Positions 12,601 to 25,220 of a DNA stretch of 64,000 nucleotides are shown here, piece after piece. Numbering within the stretch: the stretch's first letter is position 1; every line of letters begins with the position of its first letter. The stretch covers positions 3,158,022 to 3,222,021 of the forward strand of contig CM041202.1 in the NCBI GenBank assembly GCA_023078555.1, in the 5' to 3' direction. Below the pieces are notes generated by a model that saw only the letters and a list, made by a program, of their open reading frames with translations, did no database searches and was not told the DNA's origin. Position numbers and translations under genes: made by a program. The DNA comes from Ulva prolifera (taxonomy: Eukaryota > Chlorophyta > Ulvophyceae > Ulvales > Ulvaceae).

Positions 12601-15600
12601 CAGATCTGCAGGTGCGCCTTGTGATGGAAACAGCGCCTGCCTGCGCATCGCTGCGGCGGTGTATGGGCTGTGAAGAACAGGGTCCTCTACCTGAGGCTCC
12701 ACACCCACGCCACCGGTCTGCATGCACCCACGAGAAGTCTCGATGCCTGCTTTAAGCCGATGTTGGTGTACTGTGGTGGGCGATGAGCGTGCGTGAGAGT
12801 GGCTGGTACGCATGGACGCCGGCAGGTGTGCCTACGCGGCATGTGGCGGGTGGACGGGAGCAACCCTGTGCGGCTGCGGCTCTGCAGGAGCAGCTCGATG
12901 CAGAGCAGCAGCACATGGCGGACGAGGTCGGCGCGGCGCAGTCCGCGGCGCGCGTGGATGCGATGCGGCGGGAGGACGAGCTGCGGGCGGCGCGCGGCCG
13001 CGCCGCGGAGCTAGACGCGGCGCTGCTGCAGGAGCAAGCCGACGCGCAGCGGCTGCGGGACGAGCATGAGCACCAGGTGCTGCCCCTTCCGCCCCCTGGG
13101 GCTCAGCTCAGCGGACCTCATTGCCCTGCTGCAGTACACTATCACGACATGTTGTGATCTGGTAGATTGTGTTGACCAATACGACACCGGCGAAGAGCGT
13201 CTTCTCTCCTCGAACCTAGTGGGTATGGAGGACCCGATATATGCTGGCATGGACACTGGCAATTTTTTTTCGCTGGCCTCTCTGGGCCCTGCGCGCTGGG
13301 AGCTGAGGCTGGTGCTGACTGTGCAGCTGCACTCCCTGCAAGTGGAGATGCGCACACGCTTCGCCATGCTTCGCGACTCGTACCAGCACCAGCTGGACAC
13401 GCTACACGTGCAAGTGGCTGACATCGAGGCCACATGCAAGCTACCCCGCCTGCCGCGCATGGGCGACGGCTTCGCCGCCGCCCCGGCTCCGCGCGGCGAG
13501 GTCGCAGGCCACATGCGGGCGGGCCCCCGCCACGGCTCCGGAGGCGCGGCCGAGCGCGCACACTGGGACCACGGCGGCCGAAGCTCCCCGGAGCTGCAAG
13601 AGACGCCGGAGCATGCCCGGCCACGGGTCCGTGACGGCCGGGAGCGGCCTGGGTTACGCGGAGGTGAAGCAGGGACCGGGGAGGCCCGCAGCTGGGGCGA
13701 GCAGGAGTTCTGGGAGGCTGGCGCTGCGCAGCAGGCCGCGCTGTGCGCACAGTCCGCGGAATCTGGGCGTGGCAGCTCTGATGCGCCTCAAGCTGCGCCA
13801 GTACGCGACAATTTGGAGTGCATGGCCCGCCATCTCATGCCGCTGGCCCCTCGGCATCAGATGTGATGTGATGTTGCGGGGGTACACCACCTGGGCGATT
13901 GCTCAGAGCGGCGTTGGCCTGTGTTTGAAACGTTTTTTGGTCGGCGAGTGTATTGCACGGCCTGCCTGTGCATCTGCCGCTGCTTGTGCTTCATCCGACC
14001 GTTCAAGATGTGCGGGTGTGCAGGCGCCCCTGAACCCTCCTGAGCTACAGTGGCCACAGGCGCGGTCGTACAGCCCGTCGCCGCGGAAGCCCCAGCATGC
14101 CAGCAATCCCCTGCTGCCTGACACGCCGGGCCCAGCATGCGACACGCCTGAGAACGACCACCACGCCCGCAGCCGCGACAGCGAGCAGGCTCCCGGCCGG
14201 GGCGCCAGCGCTCCGCCACGGCCGGCCACGTCGCGGGGGCGTCACATGCAGGTGGAGCAGCGCATGCATGCGAGCCACCTGCGGCAGGCCTGCCGGGGGC
14301 CGGAGGACCATAGACGCGTGGACGCGGCAGACGATGGAGGGTGTAGGCTGAGGGAGGGCTACGGCGCCGTGCAGGTGCCAACGCAGCCGAGCCGCTACCC
14401 TAGCAGCACCTCAGGGGAGGTCCTTGGCATCTTCGCAGAAGATGTGCGCTTCCTGCATGTCTCTAAACAACCTTCCTGGGCCAGCTATGCTGCACAACTG
14501 CGGGGCGGGCATTGGCATGCCAGCCCTTGTGCACAGGGAGCCTGACATGTTGTGTCTGGCGGATCCCCTTTGGGCTGTATGGATGTGACCAAAAGGCAAT
14601 GTTAAGTTGATGACAAGCATTCTCTCGGTGCAGCCTCCACTGCAAGAGCCAGCGCCCGGCTTGTCCCATCTTGAATCCGCAAGGGCGCCGCGCCACACTG
14701 CGGAAAGCCAGTCGCACCCGCTCGACAGCCCATACAGTACCCTGTACACGCATCGAGATCTCACGCCACCCGCCCGCCACGATGCGGCACCCCACGCCGC
14801 CACACAGCAGTCCGCGCAGCAGGCCCCCCGGCATTGCGATGCTGCGCCGAACGCTACGGCCCAGTACGGGTGTCCCACGGTGCCCGGGAGTTCGCCGGAG
14901 ACACCATATGATGGGGGGCTTGCCTGGGGGATGCCTGTACAAAGCCCCTGGCAGGGCGGCGCGCCACCCCCGCAACGGCCTCACACCGCGCGGCCGAGCC
15001 GCGGCATAGGCGATGCCGGCTTGGCGTCACCTGAAGCCATCCTCCTGGCCACCCAGGTGCGTGGCTAGAGATCACACTGCGTGTCTGCTTGGTCGGTCTG
15101 GTCCAGTGACAATCCAGAAGAAGCTGACGACCGCCGTCCAGCCGCTGAGAGGCTGGGAAGTGTCGTGTCGTAATGCATCAATAAGGCTGTGCGGGCTGGG
15201 TGGTCCAGATATGACAGAGGCAGAGCGTGTTGCAGCATGAGGGGCGGGAGGGCCGAGTCAGGCCACAGTCCGCGCGGCCCTCTGACCACTGGCCAGCTGG
15301 CGGGGCGCCCGGCCAGCTACAGGCGCGGCGGCGGCCGTCGCCTACGGCGGGCCCGCCCGCCAGAACCCCCCGCGCGCCCGCTCGCTCGTCCGCCAGCAGG
15401 CGCCCGGCGACGCGGCCCGCGACGACGCCGTCGCCGGCGCTGCCGTCGCACACCGAGAGCGCCGTGCTGGCGGCCCTCAAGAAGAGCGGCCTCCTGGAGC
15501 GCCTCGGCAACGGCGGCACGCCCGACAGGGCGGCCTCCTCTGTGAAGCGGTGCGCCTGCGACCACTCTGACGCGCCGCTCGTGCTGGCCGGGCGCTTTGC

Positions 15601-16440
15601 CGCTGTGTCCGGCTGTGCCACTCCTGGCGCTCATGCACGTCAGATTTGCTGTGAAGCATGGCTGTTGGGAACGGCAGCGGGCAGCCACGGGGATTGGCAT
15701 TTTTCTGGGATGGTTTGCGCTGCTCTGGTGGTCCGGGGTGGCCATTGATGACCCAAACAGTGCCGAGGACTCGATGGTGCTGAGCGAATGGCACGGCACA
15801 AAAGCACAACCTTTGCACCTGTTGTGTGTGCAGGCATGGGGTCTTCTTGGATGTGGGGAAAACGAGAGAAGCGGCGTTAATGTGATGTGTAATCATTGTA
15901 TTATATGACATGATATTGTCAATCAGGATTGCAGGCCATGCAGTGCGTGCGTGTGATCACACCAGTGTGCCCATCAACGGCCCTGAATTGCACCTGCCTC
16001 CAAGCCGCCAACGCAGTCAGCGTGTCCATGTTTCCGACCTCTTTTCCATGGAGCACTGGCGTGGGTGCAGGAAGAAGACCGTGAAAACAACAAAGACCGT
16101 GCGGGGTCGATCACGCACCCCCAAGCAAGGGTCTCTGTGGCTGCTGTGAAGGTGTAGTGGTATCGGGTCTGCGCTGCACGTCACATCGCAGGTGCATTGG
16201 GCCTTTGCCGCCGTCAGCGTGCTGAGTGCATGGAGGGCTGTGCATGGCTGCAGCCTCGAATGACATGGAGGCGGCAAGGGCAGATCAACGATGTAGTTTC
16301 AGAACTATGACTTGAACCTGATTGCGGACGGCTCGGAGGTTCTTAAGGACGTGTACATGATACAGTGGCCCAGAAACGCCCTGACAATACAATTTAAGCT
16401 TGATCAGGCTGCGTGTAACTGCGATCCTGTCCCATATTGA
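9695..16440 (+). CDS. Long coiled-coil protein of unknown function
   Basis: Ten exons join in phase: 9695-9832, 9887-10456, 11166-11375, 11625-12011, 12372-12611, 12888-13076, 13327-13800, 14024-14419, 14634-15056, 15236-15549. An eleventh begins at 15834. Nine consecutive introns are phase 0. Residues about 70-236 (exon 2) form a typical heptad coiled coil (for example YREELSSLRVQLTSKTSQL), continued by Ala/Arg/Glu-rich coils in exons 3-6. From exon 7 on the protein is rich in Pro, Ala, Arg and Gly and probably disordered, apart from a short helix SAVLAALKKSGLLERLG. The last two exons, 16071-16151 and 16303-16440 (containing VLKDVYMIQWPRNALTIQF, ending TGA), also join in phase. Their link to exon 11 needs a 16-nt exon or another join, so the end may be at 15885 instead. 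Length is about 1.1-1.2 thousand residues. A centriole or flagellar role would fit such architecture, but nothing specific shows it. Confidence 0.7.
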
Positions 16441-17065
16441 ACGGACGACCACTGGTTGGCAGTGGCTGTTTTGGTGACAAGTGCTCCAGATTTAATGAGC
16501 GTTGCCTAGCGGTGTGCCCGATACTGCCATGCACAGCTAGGTGACGGCTTCAAATGCAATGATTGATTCAACTAGTTTGACAGCAGCTGAGTGACATTCA
16601 TTGTGTAATATGGAGAGTTCATTGTTTGCAAAGCACTCTGAGCGAGGTAAACATGTTGTCCTGTGCGGCAAAAATTGTGACAGCGGCTTCTGCACCCTTC
16701 TTACAACACATCCACCTAGAAAGTCATATCGCGTGAGTCCCCTTGAACGCCTGACTACAGTTCTGCATGCAGCACATTCCAGCTGCACCAGGCAGTCCTC
16801 CCGCAGTGCAGCCCTGGCTGTGCACCGACCGCCTTGAACATTCTGCAGTGCTACCTAGATACTAACTGCAGCGAATCCAGGCGGCAGGCACTGCACTGGT
16901 GCCATGGGAGCCCAGCACATCTGATCAGATCAGAGATGATGGAAATCGCAGCTTGAGCTGGCGAGGAGGAGCTCCTGTACTGTGACACTGCCGGAACACA
17001 TCTGCAAGTTCTCAAACTCTAAGAAAGCTCGACCTGTGCCCGAGCTGAGTATAATTGCGGTGTGA
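16441..17065. other. convergent 3' region, no gene seen
   Basis: Lies between the stop codon of the coiled-coil gene model and the stop codon of methionyl-tRNA synthetase. AT-richer than the flanks. Only short unsupported frames are seen; probably the 3' UTRs of both genes. Confidence 0.4.
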
Positions 17066-20000
17066 TCATGCCGCTACCGCAGTCTTAGCGTCCGGCGCGG
17101 GGTCCTCTATCCTCTGGAACACTGGCTTGGGCTTGGGGAAGGAGGCGCCCTCCTGCAGGCCGCCCCACTGCACGTCCCGCTCCCACTGCAGCTCCTGCAC
17201 ACCACCAGCAGCCTCAGCGTGAGCAACATCCTGTGGCAGCTGATCAGCGGCAGGCTTGCGAGGCTGCACCTGACTGCTGCGTCACTGGCTCAGCCATGGT
17301 ACCCCTTGCTGCGTCTGTGCACTCTGACAAACCATCAGACATGGCAGGGTCGCACGATCGATGAGAGCTCACACTCAGCAGCAGGGCGCATGTCACGAAA
17401 TACGACTCACAAACCTGAATTGCTCAACAGCGGCAACAACTAGCACAAGAAATGGAGGACTCAGCGTGACGGCACGCCCCCTGGCGCTGTCCTTTCACCC
17501 GGAAAGCCATGGACATGGCTGGGCCGTGAGCACTGTCACCCACACCTCCAGCAACGACTGCCTAGCACACTGCGCCGCTGCCAGCCTGCGCCGGAGCTCG
17601 CAGAGCTCGCCTGCGCGCGCCCACGCGCATGCTATCGGGGCAACGGCGACCGTAGTGAGTGCAGCAGCGCACCGCGAGGGGGGTGTCCAGGCCGAGCTGC
17701 GTGAGCACGCGCTGCGAGAGGCTGGGCGTGACGGGCGCCAGCAGCACGGCGACGATGCGCGCGCCCTCCAGCGCCGCCACCAGCGTCACGCCCGCCGCGG
17801 CCTGCTCCTCAGGCGAGCCCTTCTTCAGGGCCGTCCACGGCGCCGTCTCCTCCAGCAGCCGGTTCGCCCTGCACGTCCACCTCACTTGAGTCTGCCGGGC
17901 ACACCCCCACCTGCTGTGCTGGTCTGTGAGTGTTTCAAGGATAACGTCGGAGTGGTCGGTAGCACCGCCAGGGCAACGCACAAGCACACCACCTCCCCAA
18001 CGCACGCATGCCAGGAGATGCTCACCCACAGCGAACCCGATCACGGCGCCCAGTCACTGTTCTGTGCGTGCAGTGATGGCGGTGGCTTGTGCGTGCAGTG
18101 GCCTCTGGTCGTGTCGTGAGCGCGCTTACTGTGGTGCCATTGATCGCCTGTCCAAACTTGGCCTTGTGACCCCCATGTGCTGCGCCGGGCACAGCACACA
18201 GCACGGGGCACACTGCACACACCCCGCAGTGGCCGCCTGTTGCAACGCATGTGCATGCATGGGTACTGTGGCCTGGCATGGCATGTGGCACCTGACGAGG
18301 CATCTGCATGCTGCCCGTGCCGCAGATGCCGGCCGATGTCTGGCAAAATGGCCCCTCAGCCACGGCGCAAGCTACAAGTATCGGGCCGACAGAGGCCGGT
18401 CGCACCTGCCAGAGATTGTGAGTGCCGCGGCGATGGCATCGTGGAACGCGAGGTCCTCATACGCGGCCGCGGCGGCCGGCGCGGCGGCTTCCACAGCTGC
18501 GCGGAGGGGGTGGTCCGCCGGCACGGCAGTGGCGGCGGCAGGGAACGCCGAGTCGCAGTTCTTCTTGAGCAGACCGAGGCAGCGGTTGCAGAGGTTGCCG
18601 AGGTCATTTGCGAGCGCCGCGTTGACTGTGTCCCGGAAGCGCTCCGCTGCGTAGTCTCCGTCCTGGCCAAACACGACCTCCCGCATGAAGAAGAACCTGC
18701 ACGCCGCAAAGCGCGCGCTCAACGCTCCGCCCCGTCGTCCTCGGCGCGGGTGGCCACAGCCGTAGATCCCATATCACCTGGAATGCATGGAGCACGGTGC
18801 AGAACGCACCGCACGGCGTCGGCGCCAAACTCGTCCGTCAGCTCAAACGGGTCGAGCACATTGCCGAGGGACTTGCCCATCTTGAGGCCGTCCTTTGTGA
18901 GGAAGCCGTGGCCGTACACGCGGCCGGGGAGCGGCAGCCCCATCGCGAGGAGCATGCCCGGCCAGTACACCGCATGAAACCGCAGGATGTCCTTCCCGAT
19001 GACGTGCACGCTCGCGGGCCAGCCCCCCCGCGCGAGCGCCGCCGCGTCGACGTCCCCGCCCTCGACGTCCGGGGGCAGCAGCGCCGAGAGGTAGCCGATG
19101 AGGGCGTCGAACCAGACGTACACGGTGTGCGCGGGGTCGGCGGGGACGCGGATGCCCCAGTCGACGGTAGTGCGCGAGATGCTGAAGTCGCGGCAGCCGT
19201 CGGCGATCCAGCGGGCGACCTCGTTGCGCGCGCGCTCCGGCTGCACGGCGCCCGGCACGTCGACAAACGCCCGCACCGCCTCGTCGTACTTGCTCAGCTG
19301 GAAGAAGTAGTTCTCCTGCACGCTTGAGCCCCGAGTGAAGCCACAACAATGAATCCGCCTTACATACCTAGAACATGCAAAGTAGTATTCAAACTTGCAG
19401 GGTGGGCCTGGGGGATTTGCGATTCGCGTCTAGGCCACCAGGGGGTTGGTGATAAGAGAGCGGCACGTACACACGCTCTGGCCGGCCCATGCACACAGGG
19501 CTGCCAAAATGTGGACTTGCACAAAGGAATCGGGCCGCCCGGACAGCACGGTGCCGGGAGTTGCCGCACAACAGGACGCCGCCAACAGTCACTCAGCGGC
19601 TGCGTACTCCATGGCATGCAGTCAGACAGGGAAGGGCCACAGCAGCGCGCCTCTTCGCGTTCCGGGCACGGCGTGCGGTGCACGAGGCAGTTGCCGTCGG
19701 CGTCGAGGTCGTCGTCGTCCTTGTACTCCTCGCAGCCGACGCAGTAGCGGCCGCTGTACGCCGCCTTGCGCACGTCGGCGTCCCAGACGCGGCCGAGCAG
19801 CGCCCGCACCACCGCCTCGTGCCGCGCATCCGTCGTCCGCACAAACCGGTCGTACGAGATGTCCAGCTGCACACGCCGGCGGCTGTCCTTCATGCATGGT
19901 GCTCATGCATGACATTCATGCATGCGAACGCAGTCGATGGAACACGGCCTGCGGCGGGGGTGATGGTGGCGTCGCGGTATGCCGCCGCTGCAACATGGAT

Positions 20001-21118
20001 ATGCGACCCTGCACGCTTGTGAGAAGCCGGCGTTCACGCCAGTCGCACATGATTGGCCTCCATGAGGGGGAAGCCCCAGAGATGTATGTTCCTCCTGGGC
20101 CTCGAAATCTGTCCCGATGGTGCACATGCTAGCGAGGATTCAAAGCACGCGCTTGGGAATTCTGCAGGGCAGCGCTCGGCGACGCAGGCGTGCGCTGCTG
20201 GCGGGCGGCCGGCCGGCACGCACCATGGCCCAGAGGGTGTGGTAGCGCTGCGCGATGCGGTCGCAGTGCTCCTGCGGCGTGACGCCGGCGGCGGCGGCTG
20301 AGGCCGCGATCTTCTCGCCGTGCTCGTCCGTGCCCGTCACAAACGTGACCGACCTCCCGCGCAGCCGCTGGAAGCGCGCCGCGACGTCCGCGGCGATCGT
20401 GGAGTACGCGCCGCCCATGTGTGGCTCTGCACCGCCGCACTACATGCCCTCAATTACATGACGGGTGCTGGGCTGCGGCTGCAGCGATCGCCGCACCGCG
20501 GGGCTGGCTGTCCGGAGCTATCGTGTGTGTGAGGCTCGTGGTTGTTGTGCGGGGTGCGCATGCGTGCCTGTGGGATGCATGTGTGCGCACGCTACATGTC
20601 AGCAGACCAGGGCCGTGGGGGGTGGCGCAGCGCACTGCTGCGGGGTGAGCGCGCGCATGTTCAGCATTTCTGGGGCTGGCAATGTCATTCATCAGCCACC
20701 AGCATCGAGGTGGCAGCGGGTGCGATGCACCTTTCACAACAAGCTGCTCCTGAGGATTTCTCTGAAGATTTACAGATGCGAGTCAGTATTGCTGGCGGGC
20801 AGTTGTAGGCGGGTGTCAAGGATTTGAGTTCGTCTCGTTTGTGGTCCCTGTGCACAGCGGCAAGCACTATGCCCTATGGCGTTACGCAACTCAAGACTAC
20901 GGAGTGACGCCTCTCGCGATGTACACGAATCTATAGACCTGACGAGCCATGCTTTTGGACGTACCGGCATTGGCGTAATAGAGTGGAGTAGTGATGGTGA
21001 AGCTTTCCGGCTCATCTCTGGTGGAGCAACTGCGAGATCCGCTCCACGAGCCTCGATACAATTGGTTGCGCGGTCTCACAGGCTGCACAGACAGCCTTGC
21101 TAATCTAGCTGCTTTCAT
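17066..21118 (-). CDS. MetRS: Methionyl-tRNA synthetase, organelle type
   Basis: Class I aminoacyl-tRNA synthetase that charges tRNA-Met. Seven exons (21118-20965, 20426-20224, 19887-19651, 19315-18810, 18696-18406, 17868-17673, 17194-17066) are phase-consistent and sum to 1716 nt, 571 residues. Landmarks in order: FTITTPLYYANA, then PHMGGAYSTI (the HIGH signature, here HMGG), VTGTDEHGEKI, ISYDRFVRTTD, YCVGCEEYK with a later HRTPC (zinc-knuckle-like), ENYFFQLSKY, WFDALIGYLSAL, VIGKDILRFH, GLKMGKSLGNVLDP (the KMSKS loop, here KMGKS), and REVVFGQDGDY. The C-terminus stops shortly after the anticodon-binding helices with no tRNA-binding extension, as in organellar and bacterial forms. The chosen start at 21118 gives an Arg/Ser-rich, acid-poor leader of about 40 residues, consistent with a transit peptide. 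Intron 3 uses a GC donor in this model. Confidence 0.92.
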
Positions 21119-21581
21119 GCTACAGCTTGAACCACGCGTGCCTTGAAACATAGCAAAGAGGCACGACGACCAGGCACAAGTCACATGCACTGCACTGCGC
21201 AGTTCGATCGCGATGGCGAGCTCTGCACGAAGGTGAAACCCACATCCCATCTCAGAGATCTTTCTTGTCTTGTTGCCGTAGCCCCGCTGGAAGCGTAGCA
21301 CGCTGCACGCATCCCCTTCGCCGCTCGTGTGCATGCATGCACCGACTTGTGGTGTATTTCAGATCGGCTGTGCTAGTCACGAACTCATGGCGCTGTCTAT
21401 GTGCAATGTGAAAATGGAACTCCAAGCTGCTGTGCGACTAATCGGGGAGGCATCAGTTGGCCACTTGGCAACGTGATCGTGGCCATTTCTGACTGCCACC
21501 CAAGTGCGGCAGGCTCGCTTCGTTGCCCGACACTGCTCAAATAGGTGATGTAGCATAGCTCATTGAGGTATACACGACAAC

Positions 21582-24210
21582 ATGGCGACCAAGGGTGGGG
21601 CGAAGAACGTGCCCACACTGGATGATGAGCTACTAGCGCTGCAGAAGGCTCTAGAGAAGAAGAGCGCAGCTGTATGTCGCCAATTTGAATCCTGCATACT
21701 TCTGACATGTAATAAGCACGACGTTGCCCATGCCTGGGGTTGGCCCGGTCTCCTCTTCAACATGAGTGTATCCGAAACATCATCACCGTCATACAATGCG
21801 CCATGTGTCGATAATTTTGCAGCTGTTCAAGATCTTGATTAAGAAACTTAAGCTCAAGAAAGAAGCGATGCAAGCCTTGGCGAACGTGCTGATTGAAGCC
21901 CAGATGGCACACAGGTATCAAGACACCCATCAGGTCCCCATCCGGATAGATGAGAAGCTAGGAGCTGTCCACGAACTCCTCACTCTAGCAGATGAGCGGA
22001 CCTTTGATAAAGCCACCGTGGAGAATCTTCTCGCATTTTTCAAAGACCTGCCACCGGCTGAACTTGCTGAAGTGAGTTGCGCCGTTGAGCATACCCCTGC
22101 GCTACACCGCCCACAGGCGTCTCATCGATGTTGCAGTTACTTGGGTATTATTGTTACCACGGTGTGCTGGCTCGCTCGCTGCTGAGAGTGTCGCTGCCAC
22201 TGCAGACATTTTTTCCACCGCCCGCCAGGGGCACATACCTCCAGGGGCTCGCCCTGAAAATGTCAGAGTCCTGGACATATACTCTAGCCACGAGTTTGAA
22301 GTATGCACCTCAGCTCAAACGGGCCGCAGAGCTCTTGGCAAGGATGGTCCCAGGCGCAACCTTTGCCAAAGCCTGGCGCCCCAAGCCCACTGCTGCCATC
22401 TACAGCAAACTGTACCACCATCGTGGCCAAGTACCCAAAGGCTGGCTTACAGACGCGATACAGGGCCGCATCAACTGCGACAGCACAGACACTGTGCAAC
22501 AGGTGGCGGACTTCTTCCGAGGCATCATGGACGCTCAGGCTGCAGCTGCTGATGCGGCAGAGAGACCGATACTCAGCGGGGAGCCCTCTGGTGCTGAGAT
22601 CCAGGCATACAAACTGGAAGGCCTAACAGACATGGACACAGGCCTGCCGATAGATGATGTGGCCACGTACTGCCAGGGCAACATGACACCGGAAGGCGTG
22701 CTTGCCCACTTTCTGAGAATCTGTGTGCACAAACACCCTTGAATCATGGAACCCTGGAAACATGTCGCATGGAACAGAAACGGGCTCGAGCCCCTCCTGT
22801 GACACAGGCCCAGCTGGGTAGCTGTGCATTCGGTCATCTACACAGGCTTCAAGATGGCTTGATCATACAACAGCATAGGTTTGGTGGCTCGCCAGCTGGA
22901 GTTAGCAGTGTGGCAGCTCCATGCGTTCATGAACATGTGCCCCTGGAGCCCACCACACTGTTCACATGGACAGGATTGTGTGTCCGCGTACTTCGCGTAC
23001 ATGGACTCTCCAAGCCATCAGGGCAGGGCACGTGCAAACGAGCGCGGGCATGCAGATCAGGAGGTGCTGGAGGGCTGCTCGGTGGTGGTGTATCGTGTGA
23101 AGCAGTGCGCCTGCTGCACTGAGCTTGAGGACGTCGAGCCTGGCGGCGTGATGCTCGTGAACCTCCTCCTTGCACGGCCCTGCGCCCGGCGCAGCGGCTT
23201 CCTCTGGCGGCTGCCGGAGGGCGATCTTGTCGCGACGATGGAACTGCAGGTGGGCACAACGTGCTCTGGCATAACCCACTGCATGTCAAATCACTGTAGC
23301 TATGCCACATCTTATCACACCTTCTCGTGAAGTGCATCAGATCCGAGGAGCAGCACTACACCACACGGTGCCACTTCAATTTGCCACAAACTCCAAAGAA
23401 ACAGTCGTGTTCATCTCGTGAGTTCTCAGGGTCGTAGAGAAGACTTGAGTAGCTTGCGAAAAGAGGATGGAATTGCAGGTGGGGACGCTGGCGGCGTTCA
23501 AGTCGATGAAGAAGGGCGCCGACGCGCACGACCGCGCCTCACTGCTCGCCCGCTTCCCGCTCCTCGCCAAACTGCAGGACCTCGCGGCCGGATCTGAAGG
23601 GAAGCTCATGTTCCCAGCGGTCGTGAAGGGCGTGCAGAAAGGCGGCGACGGCGCCGCCGGGGGCGCCCTCATGCGGCTGTTCCGTGCAATCGATCTCATG
23701 CACCCGGCTGTGGATGGTGCGGCTGCGGAGGTGCATACAGTCGCCGTGCCGGCAAACGAAGAGTTTCAGTGGCACGTGCGGGACCGCCCGGTGTCAGGGT
23801 CACGTTGGTTCTGCCTGTGGGAGTCAGCAGGGGCGGTGGTGCGTGTGGACGGCGTCTCGCTGCGGGTTGCCGGGAAGTTGCCACCGGCAACACAGTTCTC
23901 GGTGCTGCTGAGTGGGGAGCTGCCCGGGGGAGAGGTGGAGCACCTTGTAGAGGATCGGTTGACGGCACTGCCGCTGGTGAAGGGGGAGCTGCAGATGGTG
24001 GCCGGGGGGCTGTCGGCGGCGGATGTGGTCGTAGGGAACCTGCTGCGGTTCCGGCGTGTGATGCTGGAGATATTTGAGCATGAGCGCGGCAGCCAGAGCG
24101 TGCCACTGACAGAGGTGACGGTCAAGACGCTGGAGATGCGTGCCGTGGGCGAGGGCGGTGATGGGCTGGATGGTGAGGGGGTGGGGGCGGAAGCTGTGTC
24201 TGGGGGCTGA
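21582..24210 (+). CDS. Conserved-looking protein of unknown function, 593 residues
   Basis: Five exons (21582-21671, 21823-22071, 22206-22722, 23056-23249, 23479-24210) are phase-consistent and sum to 1782 nt. The start ATG at 21582 opens MATKGGAKNVPTLDDELLAL. The N-terminal 110 residues are predicted helical (KKLKLKKEAMQALANVLIEA, DKATVENLLAFFKDLPPAE). The middle has SKLYHHRGQVPKGWLTDAIQ. The last exon contains alternating strand-like segments (RWFCLWESAGAVVRVDG, ATQFSVLLSGELPGG) and an acidic Gly-rich tail. I recognise no family. An alternative exon 3 start (22187) would give a different frame, so that boundary is the least certain. Intron 4 is flanked by an 18-bp near-exact direct repeat. 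Third positions are much more GC-rich in the last exon than in the first two. Confidence 0.6.
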
Positions 24211-25220
24211 CTGCTGTGGTGAGCGAACGCTAGGCGGGCGACACGAGTGGAGACTTATCCCAAATTCTACAGGCCGACTTTGGGATAACACGGAGGGCGC
24301 CGTCAGATTCAATGTGCGTGCTGTCGATCGTGCGAATGGTGGTAGGGCTCGATGGAAAGTCTTGCTGCATGACCGGTTGCATGGTCGCGAGCACGCGAGC
24401 GGCACAGCTTTTCGGACGCGTCATCGCAGAATTCAGCCCACATGCTTGTACGAGAACAGCTTGACGAAACGCGTGCGAGCACAGCGGTCATGCAAGACAT
24501 GAGATATGTCAGCTATCTGCTCATTACCGATTGATTGTCCCGAAACGCGGGAAGGACGTGAATGTCGATGTTCAGCCCAGACCGCTGCTCGCCCGTTGTC
24601 CAGTGATCACCATCTGTGACGCGACGTATCGGTTGAATTTCAAATCACAGTAGACTGAGAGGACATATCGCTCTGTGCATTTGCTCAGGTAGCTCCACCT
24701 TTCTGGTACTCGGCGAGCTCTCGTCCCGTTGTTGGAGGGGATTCACCTCACATTGTCGCAGTGATACCCAGTGTACAGGAAGCATCAGATCACATGTTCA
24801 GACCGAGACTGAAGGTTGGATAGTCCCCCGCTTGGATGGCGTGAAGTCGTTGCAAACAGCGGCGTACATCTCGACTTGAAAACGAATGGCGAGCCTTTCA
24901 CGTATTCATCTGTCCAGGTACGACTTCGAACTGAGACCATGGCAATCTCACAGCTTTATGACAACTACATGGCCACTTTTGTCTCAATTGTAGCTCCAGA
25001 GTCTTGCTACGCAATCCCGGCAGCGTCCGATCTCCGTTTGCGCCCAGGAGTGTGAATACCTAGACCAGCGCGATTCTGAGAACGCGATGATGCAGAGAGT
25101 TTCAGAGTGCTGCATGAGGGGATCGTAGTGCTGGGATACGTGCTGTGTTTATGTTTCCGCGACACACCCCGAGGTGAGTGTAGAGCCTCGTCTGGAACGA
25201 TTTTGGCTTCCACGAGCGCC
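24211..25220. other. intergenic region, no supported gene
   Basis: Contains an inverted repeat at 24255-24288 and short frames on both strands, none with splice support. The region is AT-richer than the preceding exon. The 5' end of the PP2C gene may extend to ATG 25107. Confidence 0.4.
24255..24288. repeat. 10-bp inverted repeat (hairpin)
   Basis: TTATCCCAAA at 24255-24264 is repeated in inverted form as TTTGGGATAA at 24279-24288, separated by 14 bp. It lies about 45 bp after the stop codon of the preceding gene, so it could form a hairpin in the transcript 3' end or be a transposon remnant. Confidence 0.7.

Noticed and set aside
22187-22300. Alternative exon 3 of the 593-residue gene (SVAATADIFSTARQGH frame)
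   Set aside because: Phase-compatible, but it leaves no acceptable next exon. The overlapping 517-nt exon is open much further and joins the downstream exons in phase. Kept only as an alternative.
24230-24424. Minus frame with TIRTIDSTHIES, reminiscent of a PIF/Harbinger DDE motif
   Set aside because: Only a few residues match, no further catalytic motifs or terminal repeats are visible, and the frame is just 64 codons.
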